Shown piece by piece: positions 9,246 to 17,675 of a stretch of 64,000 nt of DNA. The position numbers and the translations under genes are program-made. The DNA comes from Anaerolineales bacterium (lineage in GTDB: Bacteria > Chloroflexota > Anaerolineae > Anaerolineales > UBA4823). The notes beneath the pieces are model-generated. The model searched no databases and was not told where the DNA came from. It saw nothing but the letters and a program-made list of their open reading frames with translations. The DNA is taken from positions 1-64,000 of the forward strand of contig JANXBJ010000015.1 in assembly GCA_025057645.1 (NCBI GenBank). The letters are read 5' to 3'. The number at the start of each line of letters is the position of its first letter. Positions within the stretch are counted from its first letter, which is position 1.

Positions 9246-10055
9246 GTGCCAACACCAACCCTAGACGAATTGGAAGAGCTTGCCCGCCAAGCCGGAGCTA
9301 TTCTGCGGGCATCCTACGAACCCCTGCCGGGCACAGTTAGTCATCTCCAAATTGCCTACAAAGGGCCGATCGATCTCGTGACCGACGTCGATCGCCGCTC
9401 GGAAAACTTTCTCCTGCGTCAAATTCGGGACTCCTACCCTAGCCACCGCATCATCGCCGAGGAAAGCGGTGCTCTCAAGGGGGATGCTGATTACGTCTGG
9501 TATATCGATCCCTTAGATGGAACAGTGAACTACGCTCACGGCATTCCCTTCTTCTGTGTTTCCATCGCCTATGAAGAAAAAGGCGAACTGGCTTTTGGAG
9601 TGGTTTACGATCCAATGCGCGAGGAATGCTTTAGCGCAGAAAGCGGGAAAGGATCTTGGCTAAACGGCCAACCAATTCGTCCCTCTTCGGCAACCGATTT
9701 GGAGCATTGTCTCCTCGCCACCGGTTTTCCTTATAACATTCGCACCAACCCGAACAATAATCTCGATCACTATGCGCGGCTCAGCTTGCTCACGCAAGGA
9801 GTTCGTCGTCTGGGCTCTGCAGCGCTGGACTGCTGTTACGTTGCGTGTGGACGTTTCGATGGCTACTGGGAGAATGAAGTTATGCCTTATGACGTAGCCG
9901 CCGGGGGGCTTATTGCCCGCCAAGCCGGTGCGATCGTCACCAATCTCTACGGAGAGGCAGACTTTCTCACCCCACCCTTAACCATCCTCATTGCACCGCC
10001 TGCGATTCACGCCCAGTTGAGAGACTATTTTCGCCAGTGGCTTCCCCCGCGTTAG
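9246..10055 (+). CDS. Inositol monophosphatase family protein
   Basis: 269-aa Mg2+-dependent, Li+-sensitive-type sugar/inositol phosphatase. Metal ligands are visible: E72/E73 in AEESG, D88 and D91 in IDPLDGT (88-93) and the C-terminal YDVAAGG Asp. Family members hydrolyse inositol-1-phosphate, fructose-1,6-bisphosphate, NADP or PAP, and sequence alone does not choose between them. The start is GTG at 9246, the only start that keeps the N-terminal helix. The 3' end overlaps the convergent surE gene by 68 nt. Confidence 0.9.
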   Translation: MPTPTLDELEELARQAGAILRASYEPLPGTVSHLQIAYKGPIDLVTDVDRRSENFLLRQIRDSYPSHRIIAEESGALKGDADYVWYIDPLDGTVNYAHGIPFFCVSIAYEEKGELAFGVVYDPMREECFSAESGKGSWLNGQPIRPSSATDLEHCLLATGFPYNIRTNPNNNLDHYARLSLLTQGVRRLGSAALDCCYVACGRFDGYWENEVMPYDVAAGGLIARQAGAIVTNLYGEADFLTPPLTILIAPPAIHAQLRDYFRQWLPPR

Positions 10056-10878
10056 AGGCTTGCGCCGCAGGAACAGCCGCTCGCAAGCGCTGCTCAACTT
10101 CAGCCAGATCCACCCTTGAAGTCAAATCCAAACTGAGGGGAGTTACAGCAACCCACCGTTTGACGCGCATCACATAGGCATCGGTGCCCTCTACAGCTTC
10201 ATCGGCCTCGCGCGCCAAGCGGTACTCCAAACGCCCCGGCTGGCTCCACGAACGGCGCTTGGGACGCATCGGCTCGTAATACTTTTTGCGTGAAAGGCGG
10301 CAAACTTCCCAAGGGGTTTCCGCAGTAGCATCCGAGGGCACATCCACTTTCAGCACATCGACATCAAACGGCAGACTACAGGAGAGCAAAATGCGGCTAA
10401 AGTATTGAGCAAAGTATGCAGCTACGCTAAAATCGATATGGGTAGCATAGGATAGATGATATTGGGGCTCCGTTTCCAAAGAAATCGCTAAGGCCGGAAT
10501 CCCTAAGGCTGCGCCCTCTAAAGCAGCTCCGACCGTGCCGGAAATCGTCACCCCAGTACCGAGGTTTTCGCCGTAATTGATCCCCGAAACGACCAAATCG
10601 GGGCAACGGGGTAGAATCTCTAAAACGGCATGTAAGACAGTCTGGGCGGGAGTGCCCCCCACGGAATACACCTTCCAATGTTGTCCATTGACCCGAATGA
10701 TGTGTTCGCGAATAATGCCATCCGAGGTGGAGGGCATCGACCGCCCCGCCCCAGAATATTGCTCGCGCGGAGCAGCCACATGCACGAAGCCAATTTGGCT
10801 TAAGGCGCTTGCCGCTGCCCACAATCCCGGCGAGCGAATCCCATCGTCATTGGTTAGCAAGATCTGAACGTCCTTCAT
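9988..10878 (-). CDS. surE: 5'/3'-nucleotidase SurE
   Basis: 296-aa metal-dependent nucleoside monophosphate phosphatase of the SurE family. The N-terminal LLTNDDGI (N10, D11, D12), the serine loop in QYSGAG and the metal-binding Asn in SGINYGENLGTGV are all present. The C-terminal 40 residues are Ala/Glu-rich, extend past the usual 250-aa length and cover the overlap with the convergent phosphatase gene. The ATG at 10878 was taken as start; an in-frame TTG lies 9 nt upstream. A housekeeping or stress function is inferred from the family. Confidence 0.93.
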   Translation of the reverse strand: MKDVQILLTNDDGIRSPGLWAAASALSQIGFVHVAAPREQYSGAGRSMPSTSDGIIREHIIRVNGQHWKVYSVGGTPAQTVLHAVLEILPRCPDLVVSGINYGENLGTGVTISGTVGAALEGAALGIPALAISLETEPQYHLSYATHIDFSVAAYFAQYFSRILLSCSLPFDVDVLKVDVPSDATAETPWEVCRLSRKKYYEPMRPKRRSWSQPGRLEYRLAREADEAVEGTDAYVMRVKRWVAVTPLSLDLTSRVDLAEVEQRLRAAVPAAQASNAGEATGENSLSTGRESQAVQ

Positions 10879-11040
10879 AGAACCCAACCTATCTTACCTT
10901 CAAGGCATCTCCTCCAAGAACCGATTTTATCAAGGGATCGCCACAGTAGGGCTGTTTCACCAAATTAGGGTTCGTTAACATGCTCCACCTTCCTTGAGGT
11001 CCCCGCTGGCAGGAAAAACCCAAATTTCGCACAGGCCCGC

Positions 11041-12267
11041 CTAGCTAATCACCCGCAGGAAGCGTCTTTTGCCCACTTGCAAAATCCCGCTGCGCGGAAA
11101 AGGCTGATTGGCATCGTGCAACGTTTCGCCGTCCAAGCGCACCCCTTGCTGTTCAATCAACCGCCGTCCCTCGCTTTTGCTTCCCACCAGCTTGGCTGCT
11201 ACTAGCACCTCAAGTACTGTTTGTCCCGGCTGCAATCGGTATACCGGCATCTCTTCGGGTGCTTCCCTTTGTCGGAAGACGCGCACAAAGTGCTGCTCCG
11301 CTTCAAGCGCCGCTTGCTCTCCATAGAAAATCTCGGTAATCTCCCTGGCGAGCTTCATCTTGACATCACGAGGATGATATTTACCGCTTGCCATCCCTTC
11401 TTCCAGATCTCGGATCGTTTCACTCGACCAGCGCGTCACCAAGCGGAAATAGCTCCCCATGGCAAAATCGGGGATGCTCATCACCTTGCCGTACATATCC
11501 TCAGCCGTAGTGTTTAGGGGGATGTGGTTGCCCAGCGACTTGCTCATCCGCACAACCCCATCTGTGCCGGGCAAGATCCCCATAATAATCGGGATGTTGG
11601 GCTTCTCTCCCAAGAAGCTCATAATCTTTCGCGCTGCCGTGGCAATGTTGAAGAGCTGATCAGTACCTCCAACCTGACAGTCGGCTTTCAACACGTAAGC
11701 ATCATAACCCTGCATGAGGGAGTAAAAGGTCTCGTGAAGATAGATGGGGTCATTGCGCTCCCAGCGCAGGCGGAAATTCTCGCGGGTAAGGAATTGTTGT
11801 AAAGTGAAGTTCGAAGCGAGGTGGATTAAGTCGGCTAAAGTCAGTTTCGAGAGCCACTCTGCGTTGTAGCGGATGATGGTCTTTTGGGGATCCAAGACTT
11901 TATATGCTTGCTCGGCATAGGTCTGAGCATTGCGCTCTACCTCTTCAGGCGAAAGCCGAGGTCGCAGCACGTCCTTATCCGAGGGATCACCAATCAGCGA
12001 AGTATATGTGCCGATCAAAAAGGTGACCTCATGCCCCAACTCTTGAAACTGGCGCAATTTGCGCATGGTAATCGTATGGCCGAGGTGCAAGTCGGCAGTG
12101 CGCGGGTCGTATCCACAGTAAACCCGCAAGGGTCGTCCTTCTTGCTGCGCCTCGATCAGCCGTTGACGTAACTCTTCGGTGAAGGTTCTTTTCAGCTCTT
12201 CATCACCGTACTCCGTACCACGCATCAGATATTCGACCTGTTGATCAACGGTCATCGCCAGGGTCAT
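11041..12267 (-). CDS. tyrS: Tyrosine--tRNA ligase
   Basis: 408-aa class I synthetase. The HIGH-type motif is HLGH (61-64) following YCGYDPRTADL, and the KMSKS loop is RMSKS (240-244). QVGGTDQLFNI and the C-terminal S4 RNA-binding domain (about 345-408) are also present. Length and motif spacing match the TyrZ-like bacterial subgroup. A single gene with 273 nt of upstream sequence; no T-box consensus was found there, unlike pheS. Confidence 0.96.
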   Translation of the reverse strand: MTLAMTVDQQVEYLMRGTEYGDEELKRTFTEELRQRLIEAQQEGRPLRVYCGYDPRTADLHLGHTITMRKLRQFQELGHEVTFLIGTYTSLIGDPSDKDVLRPRLSPEEVERNAQTYAEQAYKVLDPQKTIIRYNAEWLSKLTLADLIHLASNFTLQQFLTRENFRLRWERNDPIYLHETFYSLMQGYDAYVLKADCQVGGTDQLFNIATAARKIMSFLGEKPNIPIIMGILPGTDGVVRMSKSLGNHIPLNTTAEDMYGKVMSIPDFAMGSYFRLVTRWSSETIRDLEEGMASGKYHPRDVKMKLAREITEIFYGEQAALEAEQHFVRVFRQREAPEEMPVYRLQPGQTVLEVLVAAKLVGSKSEGRRLIEQQGVRLDGETLHDANQPFPRSGILQVGKRRFLRVIS

Positions 12268-12540
12268 AGTCCACTCCCAAACTCACGAGTCCTTTGCGCC
12301 CGAACGAACGTCTCCTCGCTTCTGAGACAAAAAATCTGCCACCATGGAGCACACAGTAAGCAAAGCGAAAGACTTCAAAATTGCACAAAACAAGGCTCGC
12401 CTTATTTTACCTCACCTTGAGTCACTCCCGGTCACCCAGGATTGCAGGATAAAAAAACCGTTCACGTCCCATATGCGCTCTTTGATCCGTTTTGATCACC
12501 CCCAGTGTCCATGAAAAGCTCGACCAGTGCTCCGCAGCCT

Positions 12541-13071
12541 TCATCGAGAGATGGGTTTGGGCTGGCGAATGTAGACCACCTCCTCTCCCAACTGCTCGGC
12601 TATCTGCAGGCTACTCTTCAGCACAGTTTGGCGGAGGATTTCCTCCCCCTGCGCAAAGCCGGTCTTTGCCCGAACCATTCCCCGGTATTTCAACTCTCCC
12701 AAGGTATAAAAGGCAAACTGGGTTGCTTTCCCTCGCACTTGCACCCGCCTGCCCCATAGCGTAGGACGGACACGCACTTGCTCAATTTCATCCCACGCAA
12801 GGTATACTCTACGCAGCCCGTTCTCAAAGCGGATGCCCTCGCTCCCGATAGCCAGAAGGGTTTTTCGCTCCACCCAATTTGCCAAGCTGATCAAAATTGC
12901 CACACCTAGGGTCAGGGCCACGAGCACCGCGAGTGCAGGCGGCGTTTGCCAATGCGCAACTTTGAAAATGAGCCACAAAGCCACCATAAGAAAGGCCACG
13001 AGCCAGGCGTTGCGTTCCCCATTGCGCGTTGGCGGTTCAGGAGTGAAGACCTCTTCATCCAATTTGCTCAA
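12541..13071 (-). CDS. Small membrane protein with PH-like domain
   Basis: 176 aa. Two membrane segments (about 23-40 and 45-65) are followed by a soluble domain of about 100 residues. Its pattern (LLAIGSEGIRFENG, LAWDEIEQVRV, VRGKATQFAFYTL) resembles bacterial PH-like domains. Function unknown. The ATG overlaps the stop of the ECF T-component gene by 4 nt, making it the last gene of the methyltransferase/transporter operon. The link to transport is inferred from this coupling only. Confidence 0.75.
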   Translation of the reverse strand: MSKLDEEVFTPEPPTRNGERNAWLVAFLMVALWLIFKVAHWQTPPALAVLVALTLGVAILISLANWVERKTLLAIGSEGIRFENGLRRVYLAWDEIEQVRVRPTLWGRRVQVRGKATQFAFYTLGELKYRGMVRAKTGFAQGEEILRQTVLKSSLQIAEQLGEEVVYIRQPKPISR

Positions 13072-13844
13072 AACAAAAACCTTTCCCAGACAATCAAAGC
13101 GAGAGAAAAGAAGACGAAGATCAAAACAAGGAGAATCCCGCTACGTGTCCAACGAAATTCTTTCCAGTAAGTCCTCTGAGGATACGCACCAAAGCCACGC
13201 GATTCGATAGCAATTGCGGTGTTCTCTGCCTTTCGGAGGCCGTTTACAATCACGGTAAAAAGATATCTCTGCCAAAGTCGAAACCGATGTTTCAAAGGAG
13301 ACTGCACAGCTCTGCCTCGAATAGCATGGGCAGCTTGCACCGCCTCGACCTCTCTTTGAATAAGCGGAATATAGCGCAACGCCATGAAGATCGCAAACGC
13401 ATAGCGATAGGGCAAACCCAAATAAGCTAGCCCTACCATAAGCTGATAGGTGTCTGTCGTCCAAATTAGGAGAAACGAGGCCAAAACCATAATCGCTAGG
13501 CGGAAGAAGTAAGCTCCACCTGCTTCCAGAGGCTCGCGAAAAATTACGTAACTCCCCATCGAAAAGAGCGGGGTAAACCTTGGAGTGACGGCATAGTGAA
13601 AAGCCCCCAGGAGAACGGCCACACCAAAGATCAACGGGGACACACGCCAAAAGGAACGCCATGGCACTCTAGCCACGACCAAAGCTGTAAACAATAAAGC
13701 CAAAAACATCATGGCACGCGAAAGCGTAGTCTGAAACTGAAAAGTAGCAAGAACCACGAGAATCACCCAAAGGAGTTTGCTCAATGCATCGGCGCGGTGG
13801 AAGGGAGATTCTTTTTCGACGTAGGCTAAAAGCTGCTCACTCAT
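13068..13844 (-). CDS. ECF transporter T component (YkoC/CbiQ type)
   Basis: 258-aa polytopic protein, transmembrane scaffold of an energy-coupling-factor transporter. It has five or six hydrophobic segments and the T-component signature region with AAHAIRGRA and AIESRGFGAYP, the Ala-Arg-Gly motifs that grip the ATPases. It overlaps the upstream ATPase gene by 4 nt and the downstream gene by 4 nt. With the duplicated ATPase and the YkoE-type S component it makes a complete dedicated (group I) ECF system. Confidence 0.9.
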   Translation of the reverse strand: MSEQLLAYVEKESPFHRADALSKLLWVILVVLATFQFQTTLSRAMMFLALLFTALVVARVPWRSFWRVSPLIFGVAVLLGAFHYAVTPRFTPLFSMGSYVIFREPLEAGGAYFFRLAIMVLASFLLIWTTDTYQLMVGLAYLGLPYRYAFAIFMALRYIPLIQREVEAVQAAHAIRGRAVQSPLKHRFRLWQRYLFTVIVNGLRKAENTAIAIESRGFGAYPQRTYWKEFRWTRSGILLVLIFVFFSLALIVWERFLF

Positions 13845-15565
13845 TGGACTGCCTGGATAAATTTTTCCACAGTGTTGATTCCGGCTGGGATCGTTATCCC
13901 CTGTTGACGCAGTTCTGTGATTAAGCTATTGAGCGCCGTTGGTCGCAAATTCGCTTGATGGATCACCTCTTCCAAGGTAAATAGAGTCTGGGTATCACCA
14001 TCGTATAGGATGCGCCCCTCAGCCATAACAATTGCGCGTTCAATGTGCGCTTCCACGAGGCGCATGTCGTGGGTGATCATAAGCACCGTGATCCCCTCCT
14101 GACGCAACTGACGGATGTATTCCATCAGCCGCTCGGTCATCCGCCGATCTTGACCATAGGTCGGTTCATCAACAATCAAGACCTGAACCCCCCCGCCGAC
14201 TAGCATTGTCGCGACACCCAATCTTCGCTTTGCGCCCTCAGAGAGGGCAAAGGGGTGAGTTTGGGCATCGGCCTGCAGATCTAATTGATGCAAGGTTTCC
14301 ACTACGCGTTCTTGAACCCGGGCGGGATCAGTAATGCCTTTGGCAAGCAAGCTATAAGAAAGCTCTTCAAAAACCGTGTCGCACAAGAATTGGTGTTCAG
14401 GGTTTTGAAAGACCAGCGCAATCCGGTTTGCCAAATCTGCTACCTTCCAGTGAACGGCATTCTTGCCGAACAAACGCAACGTTCCTGAAGAGGGCTTAAG
14501 GAGGCCAACCAGCATCTTCGCCAGAGTGCTTTTCCCGGCTCCATTCTGGCCAATGATAGCCACGAGCTCGCCCTCTCGCACTCCAAAAGAAATTCCACGT
14601 AGGGCATGGACCTTTCGATCGTAGGTATAGTGTATGCTCTCGGCTTCGATCAGCGGCGGACCTAACACCGAGGACTGAGGCGAAGAATTCACATCCGGAG
14701 CAAAGGAAAGGGTAGAAAAAGCCTGTTTAGCTTCGGCAATCGTGAGGGGCAAGGCTTCTGAGGCGAGCTTTCCCTTCTCTCGCAAGCGCAAGCCGATTTC
14801 TGTGGGCTCGGGCAGCCAAACTCCCGCCCGGAGCATATGCAAGCCAGCCTGAAGGACCACTTCTCGCGGCGGCCCTTGAGCAACAAGTTTCCCGTCTGCT
14901 AAATAAAGCACGTTATCCGCCTCAGCGATGAATTCATCGAGCTCCTTGCTTACCAGCACAATCGTCTTCCCTTGTTCTCGTAGGCGGAGGATCAACTCGT
15001 GCACTGCGTGCGTGGTAGCGGGATCGAGATTGGCAGTCGGCTCATCAAGGATCATCAACGAGGGTTGCATAGCCAGAACCGAAGCCAACCCAAGTTTTTG
15101 GATTTGCCCACCGGATAGAGCCCAAACCAGATGATGGCGAAAACGAGACAAACTTACCGTCTCCAAAGCATATTCGACCCGCTGGTAGACCTCTGCCCTA
15201 GGCAGCTTAAGATTTTCTGGCCCAAAAGCGACCTCATCTTCCACGCGCAGAGTGGCGAACATCCACTCTGGGTCTTGGAAGAGCATTCCCACCGAGAGAG
15301 CAAGGTCTTTGACTGCAGTTTGGGCAACATCCTTGCCATCGACAATGACCCGCCCTTTCAACACTCCCCCCAACAAGTGGGGAATAATGCCGGTCATCAG
15401 CATACATAAGGTAGATTTGCCGCATCCGGAAGGACCTACCAAAAGGGTGAGCGAACCCTGCGGCAGCACGAAGCTGACTTCGTTCAAGGCCGGCGTGGTT
15501 CGCTCGAAATGATAAAAGGTCACCCGGTCAAAAACGACCAGCGGTGAAGCAGGCGGAGAAGTCAT
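13841..15565 (-). CDS. ECF transporter, fused double ATPase (YkoD type)
   Basis: 574 aa with two complete ABC ATPase halves in one chain. Half one has Walker A GPSGCGKST (44-52) and signature LSGGQIQKLG. Half two has Walker A GQNGAGKST, signature LSEGAKRRLG and Walker B VLIVDEPT. B. subtilis YkoD has the same fused organisation. It energises uptake with the T component, whose gene overlaps by 4 nt, and the S component 13 nt upstream. The linker between halves (about 275-310) is longer and less conserved. Confidence 0.93.
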   Translation of the reverse strand: MTSPPASPLVVFDRVTFYHFERTTPALNEVSFVLPQGSLTLLVGPSGCGKSTLCMLMTGIIPHLLGGVLKGRVIVDGKDVAQTAVKDLALSVGMLFQDPEWMFATLRVEDEVAFGPENLKLPRAEVYQRVEYALETVSLSRFRHHLVWALSGGQIQKLGLASVLAMQPSLMILDEPTANLDPATTHAVHELILRLREQGKTIVLVSKELDEFIAEADNVLYLADGKLVAQGPPREVVLQAGLHMLRAGVWLPEPTEIGLRLREKGKLASEALPLTIAEAKQAFSTLSFAPDVNSSPQSSVLGPPLIEAESIHYTYDRKVHALRGISFGVREGELVAIIGQNGAGKSTLAKMLVGLLKPSSGTLRLFGKNAVHWKVADLANRIALVFQNPEHQFLCDTVFEELSYSLLAKGITDPARVQERVVETLHQLDLQADAQTHPFALSEGAKRRLGVATMLVGGGVQVLIVDEPTYGQDRRMTERLMEYIRQLRQEGITVLMITHDMRLVEAHIERAIVMAEGRILYDGDTQTLFTLEEVIHQANLRPTALNSLITELRQQGITIPAGINTVEKFIQAVQ

Positions 15566-15578
15566 GATTTCGGTTTGA

Positions 15579-16241
15579 TTAGGACGAGCGAGTGGCTCTC
15601 ACTAACCCGGTGCGGGCGATCATCTTGCCCAAGGCCAATCCCAGCAAGCCGGAAAGGACAAAGCCAGAAACCAGGTTAATCGGCGAAGCCAACCAATATT
15701 GGCTGACCACCTCGGGTGTCGTATCCCAACCAAAGAGATAGGCTGTCCATACTGTGCCAAACTGAGAAGCGGCTGCACCGGCCAAGCCCAAGCTAAACCA
15801 ACTGAACGAACTGTAACTGCAGATTGCTAAGACCACTTCGGCGGCGATCCCTTGGGTTACACCCCAGCCAATGGTAGCGATGCCCGAAGGATTTCCTAAC
15901 AAAGCTTCAACAGCGGTATCCAAAACGCCAACGATGACCATCGCTCCCGGTTTGCGGACCAGGAAGAAAGCCAGAATGTAAGCCCACATAAAGGCTCCTT
16001 GGAGAGCGGCTCCGGCCAAAGGACCGCCAGCGGCATTGGCAGCACTCCAGAGAATCCCTGTGCCCGTGTTGACCACCCCGGAAATAGCCGCAATCACCGC
16101 CATAAGGATCAGGTCTCGGTTGGTAAAGGCTAAATTCCACCCCTCAGCACTCTCTTGCTTGCCGAGTTTGACAAAACGAGCAATAACCCCCAACAGGACG
16201 ACAATAAGGACATTGAGAAGAAGCATCACAGGTAGAGTCAT
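15579..16241 (-). CDS. ECF transporter substrate-binding S component, YkoE family
   Basis: 220-aa membrane protein with about six segments. It carries the YkoE signature: RKPGA, then LLGNPSG and a VTQGIAAEVV segment, in the order seen in B. subtilis YkoE. YkoE in Bacillus takes up thiamine precursors (HMP/thiamine) under TPP-riboswitch control. Here no TPP riboswitch is seen and the gene follows the MtmB-like gene by 60 nt in the same direction. A different ligand, perhaps the methylated substrate of that enzyme, is therefore possible. The start has a strong AAGGAGG site. Confidence 0.88.
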   Translation of the reverse strand: MTLPVMLLLNVLIVVLLGVIARFVKLGKQESAEGWNLAFTNRDLILMAVIAAISGVVNTGTGILWSAANAAGGPLAGAALQGAFMWAYILAFFLVRKPGAMVIVGVLDTAVEALLGNPSGIATIGWGVTQGIAAEVVLAICSYSSFSWFSLGLAGAAASQFGTVWTAYLFGWDTTPEVVSQYWLASPINLVSGFVLSGLLGLALGKMIARTGLVRATRSS

Positions 16242-16270
16242 GGCCTAACCTCCTTAGATCAATTCCTTTC

Positions 16271-16288
16271 GGCAATAGCCCTTGCCGA
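16271..16288. other. Short hairpin between MtmB-like and YkoE-like genes
   Basis: Inverted repeat CGGCAA/TTGCCG with a 6-nt loop in the only sizeable gap (60 nt) inside the operon. No T tract follows on the minus strand, so it may be a processing or stability element rather than a terminator. Confidence 0.35.
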
Positions 16289-16301
16289 TTATCGACACTT
16301 G

Positions 16302-17669
16302 TTATATTAAACCCTCAACTTTCAACTCCGTTTTCACTTGGTCATACATCGCTTGCCACTCCGGGGTCGGCCGCAGTGTCTTCAGGTTGTAGACTTGGTC
16401 AAAAGGTTTCCCCGGATTACCTCCTTCCTGAGCAAATACTTTTTCGTATCTTTCCAAAAGGCGTAACACCCACTGATTGGCTTCCTCCCGCGTCATTTTC
16501 TTCCGGTAAGCCGCCAAGGCTACCTCTGCCATCCAACGCGCTTCCAGGCCGGAACAGTTAGGCAGCTTGCCATCTGCCGAACCACAGCCTTCTAAGTGGC
16601 ATGCAGAGACAGAGTTAACAATCGCATTGGCCGCAGTCTCATAGAGGAGCTCGATTGTTCCTGCTCCCGATTTCGGGTAGATATCGGCCACGATGATCGC
16701 AGGCGCATTCCGGGCAAAAGCCTGGCCGACAGCGCTGATCACCCATAGGACTTCCCGCGTTGTGGTTGCCACGTGGCGAATGTGGATCGGGTGCAAAATG
16801 TGATAGTCCGCCAGACAAACTACGTTAGAAACGATAAACGAAGCCACATTGATGACCGCCGAACCCGGCGGGCCACCGCCTAAGCCACCCACAATAACAC
16901 ATGGCAGGGAAGCGTTGATCATTCCGTATTCCCACGAATTCACCGCGCGAGCCATATTGCGAAAGTCCAGTTTCAGCTCATTGAGCAGCGGCACGAGATG
17001 CGAGTCGCAGCGCCGCAACAGGTTAGGCTGTGCAACAGCCAAGTCGCCCAGTTCAGAAACGCTCGATTGGGCAGCGAGCATTCCCATGCCGGGGCGACCC
17101 ACTCGGGCTAGTGCAGTATGGAGAAGCTGCAATTCCCTGCGGGTAGCCACGATTTCCAACGGCTGCCCGGTGCGCACTTCTCGCCCCGCAATCGCTGTCA
17201 ATGTGCCGCAGGTCGCTAAATCGATCAATGGCTCTTGAACGTAGGAGATCACGTTTTCCAAAAAATATTCTTCCGGAATGGGAGAGCCCGGGCTTCCTCC
17301 GAAGAAGAGCGGCGCCCGTTCATCTCCGATCCGCCGTGCATACAATGTGCGTGCGTCTTTCCCTTCGCCCATCACCAGGGTTTGGGGCATAGCACGAAGG
17401 CTTTCTTCAATTTCGTCAAGGGTAAGACGAATGATGCGCTCGGTGGAACGACAATAGACCCCCAATTCAATCGCCATTTCTAGCCCAGCTTGGAAAACTG
17501 CATCGATCAGAGCATCATCTGTCGGAATGATCTGATTACGATCCCACTCCAGACGATATTTCCTCACCAAGCGCCGAGCACTTGCGGCGACTTTCTCCAG
17601 GTCCCAATTTTCTTCGGAGATATACTCCCCGTCATAAGCCCGGTCGAGGATGCCCAGGTAATCGCGCAT
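16302..17669 (-). CDS. MtmB-type methylamine:corrinoid methyltransferase homologue lacking pyrrolysine
   Basis: 455 aa, collinear over its full length with archaeal monomethylamine methyltransferase MtmB (about 458 aa): N-terminal WDLEK, IIPTDDALIDAVFQAGLEM, GGSPGSPI, GRPGMG, SHLVPLLNELKLD, HIRHVATTTRE, and the C-terminal YNLKTLRPTPEW...YD. In MtmB the GRPGMG segment is followed by V-Pyl-G, with pyrrolysine 202 encoded by an amber codon. Here it reads GRPGMGMLAAQ, and the aligned residue is Leu198 (codon CTC, 17076-17078). The catalytic pyrrolysine is therefore absent. An acidic stretch after a Gly-rich loop in MtmB also appears replaced (GGGPPGSA). It probably transfers a methyl group from an unknown substrate to the adjacent corrinoid protein, 6 nt upstream. 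The substrate is unknown. Confidence 0.85.
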   Translation of the reverse strand: MRDYLGILDRAYDGEYISEENWDLEKVAASARRLVRKYRLEWDRNQIIPTDDALIDAVFQAGLEMAIELGVYCRSTERIIRLTLDEIEESLRAMPQTLVMGEGKDARTLYARRIGDERAPLFFGGSPGSPIPEEYFLENVISYVQEPLIDLATCGTLTAIAGREVRTGQPLEIVATRRELQLLHTALARVGRPGMGMLAAQSSVSELGDLAVAQPNLLRRCDSHLVPLLNELKLDFRNMARAVNSWEYGMINASLPCVIVGGLGGGPPGSAVINVASFIVSNVVCLADYHILHPIHIRHVATTTREVLWVISAVGQAFARNAPAIIVADIYPKSGAGTIELLYETAANAIVNSVSACHLEGCGSADGKLPNCSGLEARWMAEVALAAYRKKMTREEANQWVLRLLERYEKVFAQEGGNPGKPFDQVYNLKTLRPTPEWQAMYDQVKTELKVEGLI

Positions 17670-17675
17670 GGTACT

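Noticed and set aside
12268-12540. T-box or other riboswitch upstream of tyrS
   Set aside because: No GGTGG-ACCGCG-type T-box sequence and no terminator/antiterminator pair was found; only an AT-rich region with a T7 run.
17041-17100. Possible amber-encoded pyrrolysine in the MtmB-like gene
   Set aside because: The codon at the aligned position is CTC (Leu198) and the frame has no internal TAG, so no pyrrolysine is encoded.
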